Counted from the first letter of the stretch, positions 36,092 through 44,884 are shown. The stretch: DNA of 64,000 bases from JAWXBK01 sp040878185 (GCA_040878185.1 JBBDMS010000035.1:29040-93039), one strand, 5' to 3'. The notes: generated from the letters alone by a model not told the origin. Translations and numbers: made by a program.

Positions 36092-37663
36092 ATGAAGATC
36101 CGAACAGAACGTTTTGTACAGCGATACGCGGCTATATGCCTGTTTGGCGGAGTCTGCTCGATTTCGCTCGAAACGCGCGCCGAAAACTACTGGGACCTTT
36201 ACGAAGTTCAGACACCGAGTGGCTTAGTGGAAATCAAAGACTGCGACAATGGAGATTTCGAATGTCTCTATTTTGCGGGAACACTGATTGATCGAGAGTG
36301 GAGCATCTCGTTCACCAGATTTCATCCTTCTATCGAGCAACCGGAGTATATTTTCTACATTGCGCATGGTGGTGGCAATGCGATGCCTTCGGCATTGCGA
36401 GTGATTGACGTAACAAATTCAGGCGTAGGCCCAACTGAATTGGCGTGGAGCTTTTCCTCAGATTTTGAACTGATCGAACAAGATCAAGGTGAATTTGAAA
36501 TCTCGATTGCGGCCGGCGAACGCGATGAGTATGGCGACGCAATTGTCTCAAAGATCGTTTACGACCCCAGCTGGCCAATAGCATACTTGAAGCCCAATTC
36601 AGGGGTTTTTGAGTACATCTCCTTCGTAGGAGAATTGCCCCATGTCCTTTTGTCACATGATGAAGCACGACTACCCCTGATTGAAATAATTGGAAATGAG
36701 TACTATATAAAGTTCCGAGAAAGTTTCGGTCCGCAAACGCCAATTACATTGGAAATGCGCCGCTGGCTTGTCGGAACAGGGTGTATGGCACATTCTTGCG
36801 ATTCGAATCGGGCGGTATTCGTGATTGATATCGTAGACGGCACCGCATACGCCATGCAGTTTGATGTTCCTTGGGAGACGCGGATACCTACGATCTATTC
36901 GTGGGGAAGGACTTCAAGTGAGCACGAAGTTTGGCAGCTTTCTTACTTCCTCGATGATTGGTTAGAGGACACCGGCGCGAACATTCGACAAGAGCCGGGT
37001 CCCTTGAGAGTGGTTAATCCAGCACAACCTGCAAATGACGGGACTCCGCCTTGGGTGGGTGGCATAGAGGCTGCGCGCGACACGGCTGATACGGAATCCT
37101 CAGTTAGCGAATTTCTTAGTGCAGCGGATATTTATCAGAAGGCCAAGAACGTGGTTTATGTTGTGTACTCCATGAATGGAGAGACGTTATCGCAAGGCTC
37201 TGCTGTTGCCGTTTCTCCGATCCATCTGCTTACCAATTGTCATGTGCTGCAAAGTGCGACGGAGGTTCTGCTGGCTTCACCATTGGGCCCGCGTTTCGCA
37301 TCCGTTGTTTCGAGGGACGACATCGCCGATCGCTGCATTCTAGAAGCTCAGTCAACGTTACCCGAGTATGCAACGATTAGGGAGCCCGACACTCTTGTTG
37401 TCGGAGAGATTGTGTACAGCGTCGGAGCTCCGGCAGGAGCGATGTTGGGCGACGAGGTGTCCATAGGTGAGGGTATTGTATCAGGCTATCGGCGGATCGA
37501 CGGCATTGAGTACATTCAAACAACGGCGCCCGTCTCGAGCGGGTCATCCGGCGGTGGATTGTTCGATGCGAGCGGCAAGCTGCTAGGCATCACCACTTGG
37601 ACGATTTCAGATACCCAGAACTTAAATTTCGCAATTCCGGCAGATAACTTTACGATTAGATAG
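36092..37663 (+). CDS. Secreted trypsin-like serine protease with large unassigned N-terminal region
   Basis: 523 residues. A signal peptide (~1-28: basic start, YAAICLFGGVCSISL, cleavage near ETRA) precedes a ~330-residue region that was not recognised. From ~residue 350 comes a trypsin/Deg-like domain: LLTNCHVL with His384, a candidate Asp413 in DIADRCIL, and SSGSSGGGLFD with Ser486. Base composition is clearly more A+T-rich than its neighbours and codon use differs, pointing to transfer. It lies between the two dcd-end repeats. No clear Shine-Dalgarno is seen. Confidence 0.8.
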   Translation: MKIRTERFVQRYAAICLFGGVCSISLETRAENYWDLYEVQTPSGLVEIKDCDNGDFECLYFAGTLIDREWSISFTRFHPSIEQPEYIFYIAHGGGNAMPSALRVIDVTNSGVGPTELAWSFSSDFELIEQDQGEFEISIAAGERDEYGDAIVSKIVYDPSWPIAYLKPNSGVFEYISFVGELPHVLLSHDEARLPLIEIIGNEYYIKFRESFGPQTPITLEMRRWLVGTGCMAHSCDSNRAVFVIDIVDGTAYAMQFDVPWETRIPTIYSWGRTSSEHEVWQLSYFLDDWLEDTGANIRQEPGPLRVVNPAQPANDGTPPWVGGIEAARDTADTESSVSEFLSAADIYQKAKNVVYVVYSMNGETLSQGSAVAVSPIHLLTNCHVLQSATEVLLASPLGPRFASVVSRDDIADRCILEAQSTLPEYATIREPDTLVVGEIVYSVGAPAGAMLGDEVSIGEGIVSGYRRIDGIEYIQTTAPVSSGSSGGGLFDASGKLLGITTWTISDTQNLNFAIPADNFTIR

Positions 37664-37692
37664 CAGGGACGACCCGATTACTTGCGCAGTTG

Positions 37693-37772
37693 GACCGGCC
37701 CTACGGCCAGGATATCGGCTCGCACTATGCGCGGCAGGGCCTCACGCTCGGCAAGCAGTTCAAGGCGTGGGG
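37693..37772 (+). repeat. Right copy of the 80-bp dcd-3'-end direct repeat; dcd end fragment
   Basis: A second dcd 3' end that reads in frame to KAWG and a TGA stop (37774-37776), preceded by unrelated sequence, so it is a detached gene fragment. It marks the right edge of the inserted protease segment. Confidence 0.9.
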
Positions 37773-37776
37773 GTGA

Positions 37777-38303
37777 TGCGAGATCCGTTCTAGGAGACGG
37801 TTCAAACGAATCTTGGCGCAATGATTCTAAAGGGTGGGCCGTCACCGATCCGGATCAGGGCGTGACTCCTGACGCAAAGTCGAAGGATAGTTGCCGCGGC
37901 CGAGAACGCCAATGCTCTCGTACATTCTCTCGATGACCCAACCGGGTCCGCGAGTATGCAGTCACATGTACGTCCTTTGGCCGAAATGACGACTCATCCA
38001 TCTCAACCTCCGAATGTCGATCGGGAAAAAGCCCGTAGCTCCGCGACGATCAATTCGTCACGTCTCGCACATCGAGCTCCGACCATGCAGTCGGTGACAT
38101 CCGAACGGGCGGTGACGGCCCTAAGTAACAATAGCCGATGCTTCCGAGTCGCCGAAGCGCCCGAAACTTCGGGGATTCAAAGAGAATTACGAAGCCATCC
38201 CAACCTGTTAGTCGAAATATCAGCTTAACCCCCGCCAAGAAATTTCAATTGGATTCGGATTTTTTATGAAAAGATAACAACGGCACTCGGGGGAGGAGCA
38301 CGG
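37777..38303. other. Gap right of the dcd-end repeat, no supportable gene
   Basis: About 530 bases of intermediate composition. Short open frames on both strands (for example 37956-38228 plus and 38050-38238 minus) lack ribosome sites and recognisable content. It may be debris of the same or another insertion. Near 38250-38300 an A+T-rich stretch is followed by a good Shine-Dalgarno for the next gene. Confidence 0.4.
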
Positions 38304-38732
38304 ATGTCAGAAGACGACCGTTGGAACTACCTACTCACTCTTGACGACAATCTACTGAAAGGAGGCGTGATACTTTCGGAATGGTGCACTTTTGTCATTC
38401 AAGAGGCAGACATTGCCTTTGTCAGCGGTGCAAACTTGGCGTCGATAGTTATGGCCGTTTCGGCCATGGAAACTTACTTGCGATCTGAGTCCGAAGGCAG
38501 CTCAAAGACGAGGTTGTATGAATTGATAGAACAATCATCTATCGACGAATCTCTAAAAGAGGACATCAATAAACTTCGTCGGTACCGGAACAAATGGGTC
38601 CATGTTGATGATCCGTGGGATGACAATGAGCTCCAGAAGGAACCATCAAAACACCAAACCGAACTCGAACAAATGGCTTTCTTTGCTGCAAAGACACTGC
38701 GCCGGACAATTTACGAGAATCAATGGGTCTAA
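38304..38732 (+). CDS. Small protein with HEPN-like R-x4-H motif, function unknown
   Basis: 142 residues, mostly helical, no signal peptide. The segment LRRYRNKWVHVDDP near residue 95 contains R-N-K-W-V-H, the R-x4-H pattern of HEPN domains, which are often RNases in defence or toxin modules, or inactive nucleic-acid-associated proteins. A strong GGGGGAGGAG stands 5-8 nt before the ATG. Composition is A+T-rich like the neighbouring protease gene. No antitoxin partner is evident. The HEPN assignment rests on one motif and helical content only. Confidence 0.6.
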   Translation: MSEDDRWNYLLTLDDNLLKGGVILSEWCTFVIQEADIAFVSGANLASIVMAVSAMETYLRSESEGSSKTRLYELIEQSSIDESLKEDINKLRRYRNKWVHVDDPWDDNELQKEPSKHQTELEQMAFFAAKTLRRTIYENQWV

Positions 38733-38810
38733 CTAAAAATTTTTCGAACCTAAACGGCCGTCGCAATCGAGGACTCAATCGCGGTAGCAATCTAAGATCT
38801 AGTAGCCCCA

Positions 38811-38999
38811 TCAAGAGATGCGCTTCATTGCACTCAAGATCTTATGAACTTCGCGTTCGGACTTTTCAAGTTTCGATTCGAGATTAGTAAACGCCTGCGC
38901 TAAATCATGAAGTCCGTTTGCGAGGTTGCGTGTTGCTTCATCTTGGGCTTGGCTTCGTGCGGAAGAGAAATAGTTTCGTGCCGAGGTAAAGGATGCCAT
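38811..38999 (-). CDS. Small coiled-coil-like protein, function unknown
   Basis: 62 residues, highly helical and charged: a C-terminal heptad-like stretch (LAQAFTNLESKLEKSEREVHKIL) suggests a short coiled coil. GGAAGG lies about 5 nt before the ATG on the minus strand, supporting translation. A+T-rich composition as in the adjacent genes. Convergent with the HEPN-motif gene. Not recognised. Confidence 0.5.
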   Translation of the reverse strand: MASFTSARNYFSSARSQAQDEATRNLANGLHDLAQAFTNLESKLEKSEREVHKILSAMKRIS

Positions 39000-39212
39000 T
39001 CGAACCTTCCATTAAGTGCTCTAACTAAACGATTCTCTATTATAGACTGTTGCGAGGGTTCCGTCAGTCTCGGCCTTTCGCTGTGCTCTAAGCGCCTGGC
39101 ACCCTGCTTGGACCCTCTGGCCTTTCGGACCCCGTTGCGCTACAAGCCCGGCGCGTTCTGAGGCGGGAAGCTGGCCCGCGAAACCCTTGGAATCCCTGCT
39201 TGGGAGGCCGCA

Positions 39213-39800
39213 ATGCGCGAAGCGAGCGTCGAGCGCAAGACCGCCGAAACGTCGATCGAAGCCGCCGTCGTCCTCGACGGCTCCGGCCGGTCGGAGATTT
39301 CGACCGGCATCGGTTTCCTCGACCATATGCTGGACCAGCTCGCGCGCCACTCGCTGATGGATGTCACCTGCAAGGCGAAGGGCGATCTCCATATCGACTT
39401 CCACCACACGACCGAGGATAGCGGCATCGCGCTCGGCCAGTGCGTCGCGAAGGCGCTCGGCGACCGGCGCGGCATCGTGCGTTGGGGCGAGGCGACCGTG
39501 CCGATGGACGAGACGCTGACCCGCGTCGCGCTCGATGCGTCGAACCGGCCCTATCTGATCTGGAAGGTGACGTTCACCAAGCCGAAGCTCGGCGAGATGG
39601 ATACCGAGCTGTTCAAGGAATGGTTCCAGGCGTTCGCGCAGAATGCGGGCCTCACGCTCCACATCGAGAATCTCTACGGCGAGAACAATCATCATATCGT
39701 CGAGAGCTGCTTCAAGGGGCTCGCGCGCGCTCTCCGGCAGGCGATCGCGATCGACCCGCGCAAGCAGGATTCGATTCCCTCGACCAAGGGCGTTCTCTAG
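39213..39800 (+). CDS. hisB: Imidazoleglycerol-phosphate dehydratase
   Basis: 195 residues, the monofunctional HisB. GFLDHMLDQLARHSLMD and DFHHTTEDSGIALGQ carry metal-binding His/Glu, and the second HHIVESCFKGLARALRQA set completes the Mn site. It catalyses step 7 of histidine synthesis. GGAGG precedes the ATG. First gene of the local his cluster and the point where normal GC-rich composition returns. Confidence 0.96.
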   Translation: MREASVERKTAETSIEAAVVLDGSGRSEISTGIGFLDHMLDQLARHSLMDVTCKAKGDLHIDFHHTTEDSGIALGQCVAKALGDRRGIVRWGEATVPMDETLTRVALDASNRPYLIWKVTFTKPKLGEMDTELFKEWFQAFAQNAGLTLHIENLYGENNHHIVESCFKGLARALRQAIAIDPRKQDSIPSTKGVL

Positions 39801-39914
39801 TTCCATGACCGACTTTCGCAACGAAACCGGTCGAGTGGCCGGCGGCGCGGCATTGCAGCGTCGTTGCGACCTGGTCGCGTGCGTCAGACGTGGCGTGGCG
39901 CGCGGGAGGCGGCG

Positions 39915-40559
39915 ATGAACATCGTCGTGGTCGATTACGGCTCCGGCAATCTGCGTTCGGCCGCGAAGGCGCTCGAACATGTCGCCGATGCGGCGAGCCA
40001 TGTGCAGGTCAGCGACAAGGCGGCAGACGTACGCGCGGCCGATCGCATCGTCCTGCCCGGCGTTGGTGCTTTCGCCGACTGCAAGGCGGGGCTCGCATCG
40101 CTGCCCGGCATGATCGAGGCGCTGCGCGATGCGGTCATCGATAAACAGCGTCCGTTCCTCGGCATCTGCGTCGGCATGCAGCTGATGGCGCGCGCCGGCC
40201 ACGAACATGTCACGACAACAGGCCTCGACTGGATCGGCGGCGAAGTCGTATCGATCGCGCCGCGCGATGAGACGAACGCTCCGCTCAAGGTGCCGCATAT
40301 GGGCTGGAACGCGCTCGCCTTCGATCGCCCGCTTCACGACCTGCTCGCGGGAATCGATGACAAAGCCGAGGTCTATTTCGTGCACTCCTATCAGCTGCGG
40401 CTCGACGATCCGGCAGACCGGCTGGCCGCGACCGATTACGGCGGCGCGATCACCGCGATGATCGCACGCGACAATATGGCGGGAACGCAGTTTCATCCCG
40501 AGAAAAGCCAGCGTATCGGTCTTGCGCTGCTCGCGAATTTTCTCAGATGGAAACCATAA
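39915..40559 (+). CDS. hisH: Imidazole glycerol phosphate synthase, glutamine amidotransferase subunit
   Basis: 214 residues. VVDYGSGNLRSAAKAL at the start, the nucleophile elbow GICVGMQLM with catalytic Cys, and FHPEKSQ with catalytic His define HisH, which supplies ammonia to HisF. GGGAGG precedes the ATG. The 114-nt gap after hisB has no convincing gene. Confidence 0.96.
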   Translation: MNIVVVDYGSGNLRSAAKALEHVADAASHVQVSDKAADVRAADRIVLPGVGAFADCKAGLASLPGMIEALRDAVIDKQRPFLGICVGMQLMARAGHEHVTTTGLDWIGGEVVSIAPRDETNAPLKVPHMGWNALAFDRPLHDLLAGIDDKAEVYFVHSYQLRLDDPADRLAATDYGGAITAMIARDNMAGTQFHPEKSQRIGLALLANFLRWKP

Positions 40560-40623
40560 GCGCGCCCGCCGAAACGACCGAGATGCGCGCGCTGCGCGCC
40601 GGGAAGGATGAAGGGTCGAAGCC

Positions 40624-41217
40624 ATGACCGATATAGCCGTCGACGAAGTCACATCGCTCTCGGTGCGCGATCTCGACGAACTCTGCGAGGCGGCGGACGA
40701 TGCGATCCGCGCCGGCGGCGGCTTCGGCTGGCTGACGCCGCCCGAGCGCAGCGTCATGGAGAATTACTGGCGCGGCGTGCTGCTGGTGCCCGACCGGCGG
40801 CTGTTTGTCGGAAGGCTCGACAGCGTCATCGTCGGCTCGGCGCAGCTCCAGCGCAATTCCAAGAACAACGAGGCGCAGGCCCATGCTGGGCGTCTGACCA
40901 GCCATTTCGTCGCACCCTGGGCGCGCGGCCATGGCATCGCGCGCGCCTTGCTGGTCGCGGTCGAGAACGCGGCGCGGCTGCAGGGCCATGCGACGCTCGA
41001 ACTCGACGTGCGCGAGACGCAGGACGCGGCGCTGCAGATCTATCGCCATTACGGCTATACCGAATGGGGCCGCCATCCCGACTATGCGCGGGTCGACGGA
41101 AGGCCGGTCGGGGGCCTGCATTTCTACAAGCTGCTCGTGGTCGCATCGGGCGAAGCGGACGCCGAGGGCGCCGCCGCAACGAAGGCGCCCGAAACCAAGG
41201 CTGATGTGACGCCGTGA
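40624..41217 (+). CDS. GNAT family N-acetyltransferase inside the his cluster
   Basis: 197 residues. The acetyl-CoA loop is SHFVAPWARGHGIARALLVAVENAA, followed by LELDVRETQDAALQIYRHYGYTEWG. The substrate is unknown. The C-terminal ~25 residues are Ala/Glu-rich. Its TGA overlaps the GTG start of hisA, so it is translated with the histidine genes. A role in histidine metabolism is not implied by sequence. Confidence 0.85.
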   Translation: MTDIAVDEVTSLSVRDLDELCEAADDAIRAGGGFGWLTPPERSVMENYWRGVLLVPDRRLFVGRLDSVIVGSAQLQRNSKNNEAQAHAGRLTSHFVAPWARGHGIARALLVAVENAARLQGHATLELDVRETQDAALQIYRHYGYTEWGRHPDYARVDGRPVGGLHFYKLLVVASGEADAEGAAATKAPETKADVTP

Positions 41218-41936
41218 TCCTCTATCCCGCGATCGATCTCAAGGAGGGCGCTGTCGTGCGGCTGAAACGCGGCGCGATGGATGCGGCGACGCTCTATCGC
41301 GACGATCCGGCGGCGCAGGCGCGCGATTTCGCCGATGCCGGCGCCGCATGGTTGCATGTGGTCGATCTGGATGGCGCCATCTCGGGCCGCGCGGTCAACG
41401 GCGTCGCGGTCGATGCGATTCTGGCTGCGGTTTCGATCCCGGTTCAGCTCGGCGGCGGCATCCGCGACATGACGCGCGCGGAAGCCTGGATCGCACGCGG
41501 CGTCGCAAGGCTGGTGCTCGGCACGGCGGCCCTCAAGGATCCGGATTTCGTGCGCGCGGCCTGCCGCGAATTTCCGGGCAAAGTCGCGATCGGAATCGAT
41601 GCGCGCGACGGCAAGGTCGCGGTCGAAGGCTGGGCCGAAACCTCGGACATGAACGTCGCCGATCTCGCAAAGCGGTTCGAGGATGCCGGTGCTGCCGCGC
41701 TCATCCATACCGACATCGAGCGCGACGGCATGCTGTCCGGCGTCAATGTCGCGGCGACGGCCGAGCTCGCGCGCGCGACGACACTGCCGGTGATCGCTTC
41801 GGGCGGTGTCGCCTCGCTCGACGATCTGCGCGCGCTCAAGGCGGCCGATGCGCCGATTGCCGGCGTCATCTCCGGCCGCGCGCTGTATGACGGACGGCTC
41901 GATCTTGGCGCCGCGCTCGCACTGCTGAAGGACTGA
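41214..41936 (+). CDS. hisA: ProFAR isomerase (phosphoribosylformimino-AICAR-P isomerase)
   Basis: 240 residues from GTG 41214. YPAIDLKEGAVVRLKRG with catalytic Asp, VDLDGAISGRAVN, GGGIRDM, and VIASGGVASLDDL phosphate loops identify the HisA barrel. It catalyses step 4 of histidine synthesis. Overlaps the acetyltransferase stop; hisF starts 2 nt after its stop. Confidence 0.96.
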   Translation: MILYPAIDLKEGAVVRLKRGAMDAATLYRDDPAAQARDFADAGAAWLHVVDLDGAISGRAVNGVAVDAILAAVSIPVQLGGGIRDMTRAEAWIARGVARLVLGTAALKDPDFVRAACREFPGKVAIGIDARDGKVAVEGWAETSDMNVADLAKRFEDAGAAALIHTDIERDGMLSGVNVAATAELARATTLPVIASGGVASLDDLRALKAADAPIAGVISGRALYDGRLDLGAALALLKD

Positions 41937-41938
41937 CG

Positions 41939-42700
41939 ATGCTTTCGGTGCGCATCATTCCCTGTCTCGACGTCGCGAATGGCCGTGTCGTGAAGGGCGT
42001 CAACTTCGTCGATCTGGTCGATGCCGGCGATCCGGTCGAACAGGCGCGCATCTACGATGCAGCCGGCGCGGACGAGCTTTGCTTTCTCGATATCACTGCC
42101 TCGAGCGACGAACGCGCGATCATGCTCGACGTGGTCGAGCGTACCGCTTCGGTCTGTTTCATGCCGCTGACGGTCGGCGGCGGCGTGCGCAATGTCGAGG
42201 ATATCCGCCGGTTGCTGCTGGCGGGTGCCGACAAGGTCTCGATCAACACGGCGGCGGTCAGCGATCCCGACTTCGTGCGCGCGGCATCGCGGAAATTTGG
42301 CGCGCAATGCGTGACGGTGGCGGTCGATGCGAAAGCGGTAGCACCGGGGCGCTGGGAAGTCTTCACCCATGGCGGACGCAAGGCGACCGGGCTGGAGGCG
42401 ATCCAATGGTGCCGGCGCATGGCCGAGACCGGCGCCGGCGAAATCCTGCTCACCTCGATGGATCGCGACGGCACGAAGATCGGCTATGACACGGATCTCA
42501 CGCGCGCCGTCGCCGACGCGGTCACGGTGCCGGTAATCGCCTCGGGCGGCGTCGGCACGCTCGATCATCTCGTTGGCGGCGTTACCGAAGGCCATGCGAG
42601 CGCCCTGCTCGCGGCCTCTATCTTCCATTTCGGCCAGCACACGATCGCCGAGGCGAAAGGCGCGCTCGCAAAGGCGGGTGTGCCGGTGCGAAGGGTGTGA
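41939..42700 (+). CDS. hisF: Imidazole glycerol phosphate synthase, cyclase subunit
   Basis: 253 residues. RIIPCLDVANGRVVKGVNFVDL with catalytic Asp, DITASSDERAIMLDVVERTA, VGGGVRNVEDI and ILLTSMDRDGTKIGYD are all present. With HisH it forms the IGP synthase. The stop is followed within ~40 nt by GC-rich hairpins, the second ending in a T tract. Confidence 0.97.
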   Translation: MLSVRIIPCLDVANGRVVKGVNFVDLVDAGDPVEQARIYDAAGADELCFLDITASSDERAIMLDVVERTASVCFMPLTVGGGVRNVEDIRRLLLAGADKVSINTAAVSDPDFVRAASRKFGAQCVTVAVDAKAVAPGRWEVFTHGGRKATGLEAIQWCRRMAETGAGEILLTSMDRDGTKIGYDTDLTRAVADAVTVPVIASGGVGTLDHLVGGVTEGHASALLAASIFHFGQHTIAEAKGALAKAGVPVRRV

Positions 42701-42742
42701 AGGTGCCGCCCCGCTCTCTCGCTGTGCGCAGGCTCCAAACTT

Positions 42743-42868
42743 CCCCCTCCCCTTGAGGGAGGGGGTAGGGGGAGGGGTCATCGCGCTCCGAAAACGGCGC
42801 GACAATCGAGTGCTGCAACACCCCCCACCCTCACCCTCCCCCGCAAGGGGGGAGGGGATTTCTTTTGA
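42743..42868. repeat. Paired GC-rich palindromes; the second resembles a terminator after hisF
   Basis: Hairpin one: CCCCCTCCC/GGGAGGGGG (42743-42751 with 42757-42765). Hairpin two: CCCTCCCCC/GGGGGAGGG (42834-42842 with 42848-42856), followed by GGATTTCTTTT on the plus strand, which would end hisF transcription. Related in sequence to the element at 6545-6573. Confidence 0.65.
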
Positions 42869-42901
42869 AATTTTGTCAGTGCTCCAAGCGCGCTGCCCCG
42901 C

Positions 42902-44098
42902 TCAATCCCAGAAGATCATCGGCGTCTTGATCAGTAACTCGGTGCCTTCCTTCGTCACCAGCAGATTCTGTTCGAAGCCGGCCGAACCGAGGCCGGGTCG
43001 CCCGAAGAACGCCTCGACACCGAGCGCCATGCCGTCCTCGAAAATATCGTCGTCGCTGCACATCTCCGGGCCGATATAGGGCTTCTCGAAAAAGAGGCCG
43101 ATGCCGTGACCGAAATGCGGCCATTTCTCCGCCATCTGATTCGAGACCGCGCCATATTGCGCGCAGAGGGCGCGCCCGTGCAGCGCAACCTCCTTCACCT
43201 TCCGGCCCGGTTTGATCTGCTCGATGATCGCCTCGACGATACGCGCGCCAGTTTCCACCATCTCCTTCTGTTCGGGCGAGGGCTTGCCACCGCACACCGT
43301 CGTGCGGCCGGGATCGATGTAATAGCCCTCGAAGAACGGGCCATAGACCCAGCCGCGCACCAGATCGCCCTGCTTCGGCGCATCGAAGGTATAGCCGGCG
43401 ATCGGGTTGCGCACGAAGAGATCGATCATGTCGCCATGGCCGATCGGCAGCATGTGGATGTTGCCGCCCGAGCGCACCACTTCCTGCGCGGCATAGGATG
43501 CGGCTTCGGCTTCCGGCCGGCCGGCGATCAGCGCTTCCATCATGCGGTTGAGTGCGCGGGTTGCCGTCTCGCCGGCGATGCGCAGCGCATCCTGTTCGCG
43601 CGCGCTCTTGATGCGCCGCACCGAGAGGATGAGATCGTCCTCGATCCGCCAGTCGATCTTGGGCCCCTCTTCCTTCATGATGTTCCAGTAGCGCAGCGGC
43701 AGCATATCCGAACCGACCAGTGCGATCGGCCCTTTGCCGCCGCCCTCGTTCAGCGCCTTCACGATTTCGCGGAACGGCCGGTTCGACGAGCGGATGCGAT
43801 CGGTCGAGATCAGCGATGCACGCAGGCCCGGTTCGTCGGCGACCAGTTCCGGCGTCTCGCCCTTGCGCAGAATGACGGCGTTGAACGACCGGCCCTCGAA
43901 AAGCTGCGAGTCGTAACCCTGGCCCGACGCGGTCGAGAAAAAGTTCGAGAGATAGAGCACGTCGCCGCAGCGATCGTTGGTGCCGCCGGAGCGGCCGAGC
44001 ACGACGGCGCGCTCGATGCCGCGCCGCGCCATCTCCGCCTCAACCCGGCGCCAGCGCGCCTCATACTCGTCCTTCGGAAAAAACTGACCGAGCTGCAT
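42902..44098 (-). CDS. M24-fold (Xaa-Pro peptidase/creatinase-like) protein, atypical metal site
   Basis: 398 residues. An N-terminal creatinase domain and a C-terminal pita-bread domain are evident: IDPGRTTVCGG, HFGHGIGLFFEKPYIGPEM, GVEAFFGRPG and GFEQNLLVTKEG supply one Asp, His and two Glu ligands. The first Asp ligand, expected about 11 residues before IDPGRT, is aromatic (GDLVRGWVYGP). Activity as an aminopeptidase is therefore uncertain. It is a close paralogue of 51571-52815. It lies on the opposite strand between hisF and hisE. Confidence 0.85.
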   Translation of the reverse strand: MQLGQFFPKDEYEARWRRVEAEMARRGIERAVVLGRSGGTNDRCGDVLYLSNFFSTASGQGYDSQLFEGRSFNAVILRKGETPELVADEPGLRASLISTDRIRSSNRPFREIVKALNEGGGKGPIALVGSDMLPLRYWNIMKEEGPKIDWRIEDDLILSVRRIKSAREQDALRIAGETATRALNRMMEALIAGRPEAEAASYAAQEVVRSGGNIHMLPIGHGDMIDLFVRNPIAGYTFDAPKQGDLVRGWVYGPFFEGYYIDPGRTTVCGGKPSPEQKEMVETGARIVEAIIEQIKPGRKVKEVALHGRALCAQYGAVSNQMAEKWPHFGHGIGLFFEKPYIGPEMCSDDDIFEDGMALGVEAFFGRPGLGSAGFEQNLLVTKEGTELLIKTPMIFWD

Positions 44099-44530
44099 CG
44101 TCGCTGTCTCCCATGTTTCGCGGTGCCATCGCGTTATGCGTGGCGCCAGTGAATCGGTCGATCGCGCGACGGTCAAGCAATCGGAACGGGTGGCAGCCAT
44201 GCGAACGCAGCGGCGCCACGCTCGACATGCCGAACGGGCGATCCGGCTTTTGACCGGAGCGGGCCACCGAAGCGGGTCATCGGAACGGGTCGTCGAAGCC
44301 GGTCATCGAAGCCGGCCATCGCAGCCGGCCATCGAAGGCGGCCATCGAAGCCGGTTCATGCGGCGACGGCGATCGCCCGGTGCAAGCGGGCCCGCTGCTT
44401 GCCGCCGGGCCGATCGGGCCGCCAGCCCTTTCCGGTCGCCGGAAGCGCTGTATTTTGTTAGAATGCTGAGATTAGCCCGCTAGATCGAGTGGTGAACGCA
44501 GGATCGCGGGCGACGCTGCGCATAAAGGGC
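44099..44530. other. Gap before hisE containing a 13-bp tandem array
   Basis: 432 bases. Apart from the tandem array listed separately, no gene is supportable. It should hold the promoters of the M24 gene (minus) and of hisE (plus); TTTTGTTAGAATGCTGAG near 44453-44470 is a local A+T-rich patch that could include a hisE promoter. Confidence 0.45.
44255..44359. repeat. 13-bp tandem repeat, eight units
   Basis: Consensus CGAAGCCGGCCAT. Units start at 44255, 44268, 44281, 44294, 44307, 44320, 44333 and 44346 with one to four changes each. A further related unit may start at 44231. The period of 13 is not a multiple of three and there are no spacers. Confidence 0.88.
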
Positions 44531-44884
44531 ATGATGGCGGGCAAGGGGAAATACCAGCTCGACGCCTTGATTCTGGACCGGCTGTATCGGGTCATCGTGA
44601 GCCGGCGCGGCGCCGATCCGGCGAGCTCGAACACCGCCCGCCTGTTCGCCAAGGGGACCGAGAAGATCGCCCAGAAGCTCGGCGAGGAAGCGGTCGAAAC
44701 CGTGATCGAGGGCATCCGCGGCAAGAAAAAGGAACTCGCCGCCGAGAGTGCCGATCTGCTCTATCACCTTCTGGTGCTGTGGGCCGATCGCGGGCTCAAG
44801 CCGGAAGAGGTCTGGGATGCGCTGGCGGCGCGCGAAGGCATCTCCGGCGTCGAGGAAAAAGCCGCGCGCAAGAACGGTCACTAG
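44531..44884 (+). CDS. hisE: Phosphoribosyl-ATP pyrophosphatase
   Basis: 117 residues. LDRLYRVIVSRRGADPASSNTARLFAKGTEKIAQKLGEEAVETVIEG and the ESADLLYHLLVLWADRG block contain the Glu/Asp metal-binding residues of the all-alpha MazG-like fold. It catalyses step 2 of histidine synthesis. The start may be ATG 44531 or 44534; AAAGGG lies just upstream. It normally follows hisF directly but is displaced here by about 1.8 kb. Confidence 0.92.
   Translation: MMAGKGKYQLDALILDRLYRVIVSRRGADPASSNTARLFAKGTEKIAQKLGEEAVETVIEGIRGKKKELAAESADLLYHLLVLWADRGLKPEEVWDALAAREGISGVEEKAARKNGH

Noticed and set aside
37956..38238. Two overlapping short frames, one per strand, in the gap after the dcd repeat
   Set aside because: Neither has a Shine-Dalgarno or recognisable domain; described only as a gap.
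36049..39212. Integrase or transposase in the A+T-rich region
   Set aside because: Searched by eye on both strands; no recombinase motif or terminal inverted repeats were found.
39805..39918. Short frame starting MTDFRNETGR between hisB and hisH
   Set aside because: 37 codons, Arg-rich, overlaps the hisH start and has no ribosome site of note.
44255..44359. Possible CRISPR array
   Set aside because: Units of 13 bp are directly adjacent with no spacers and no cas genes are present.
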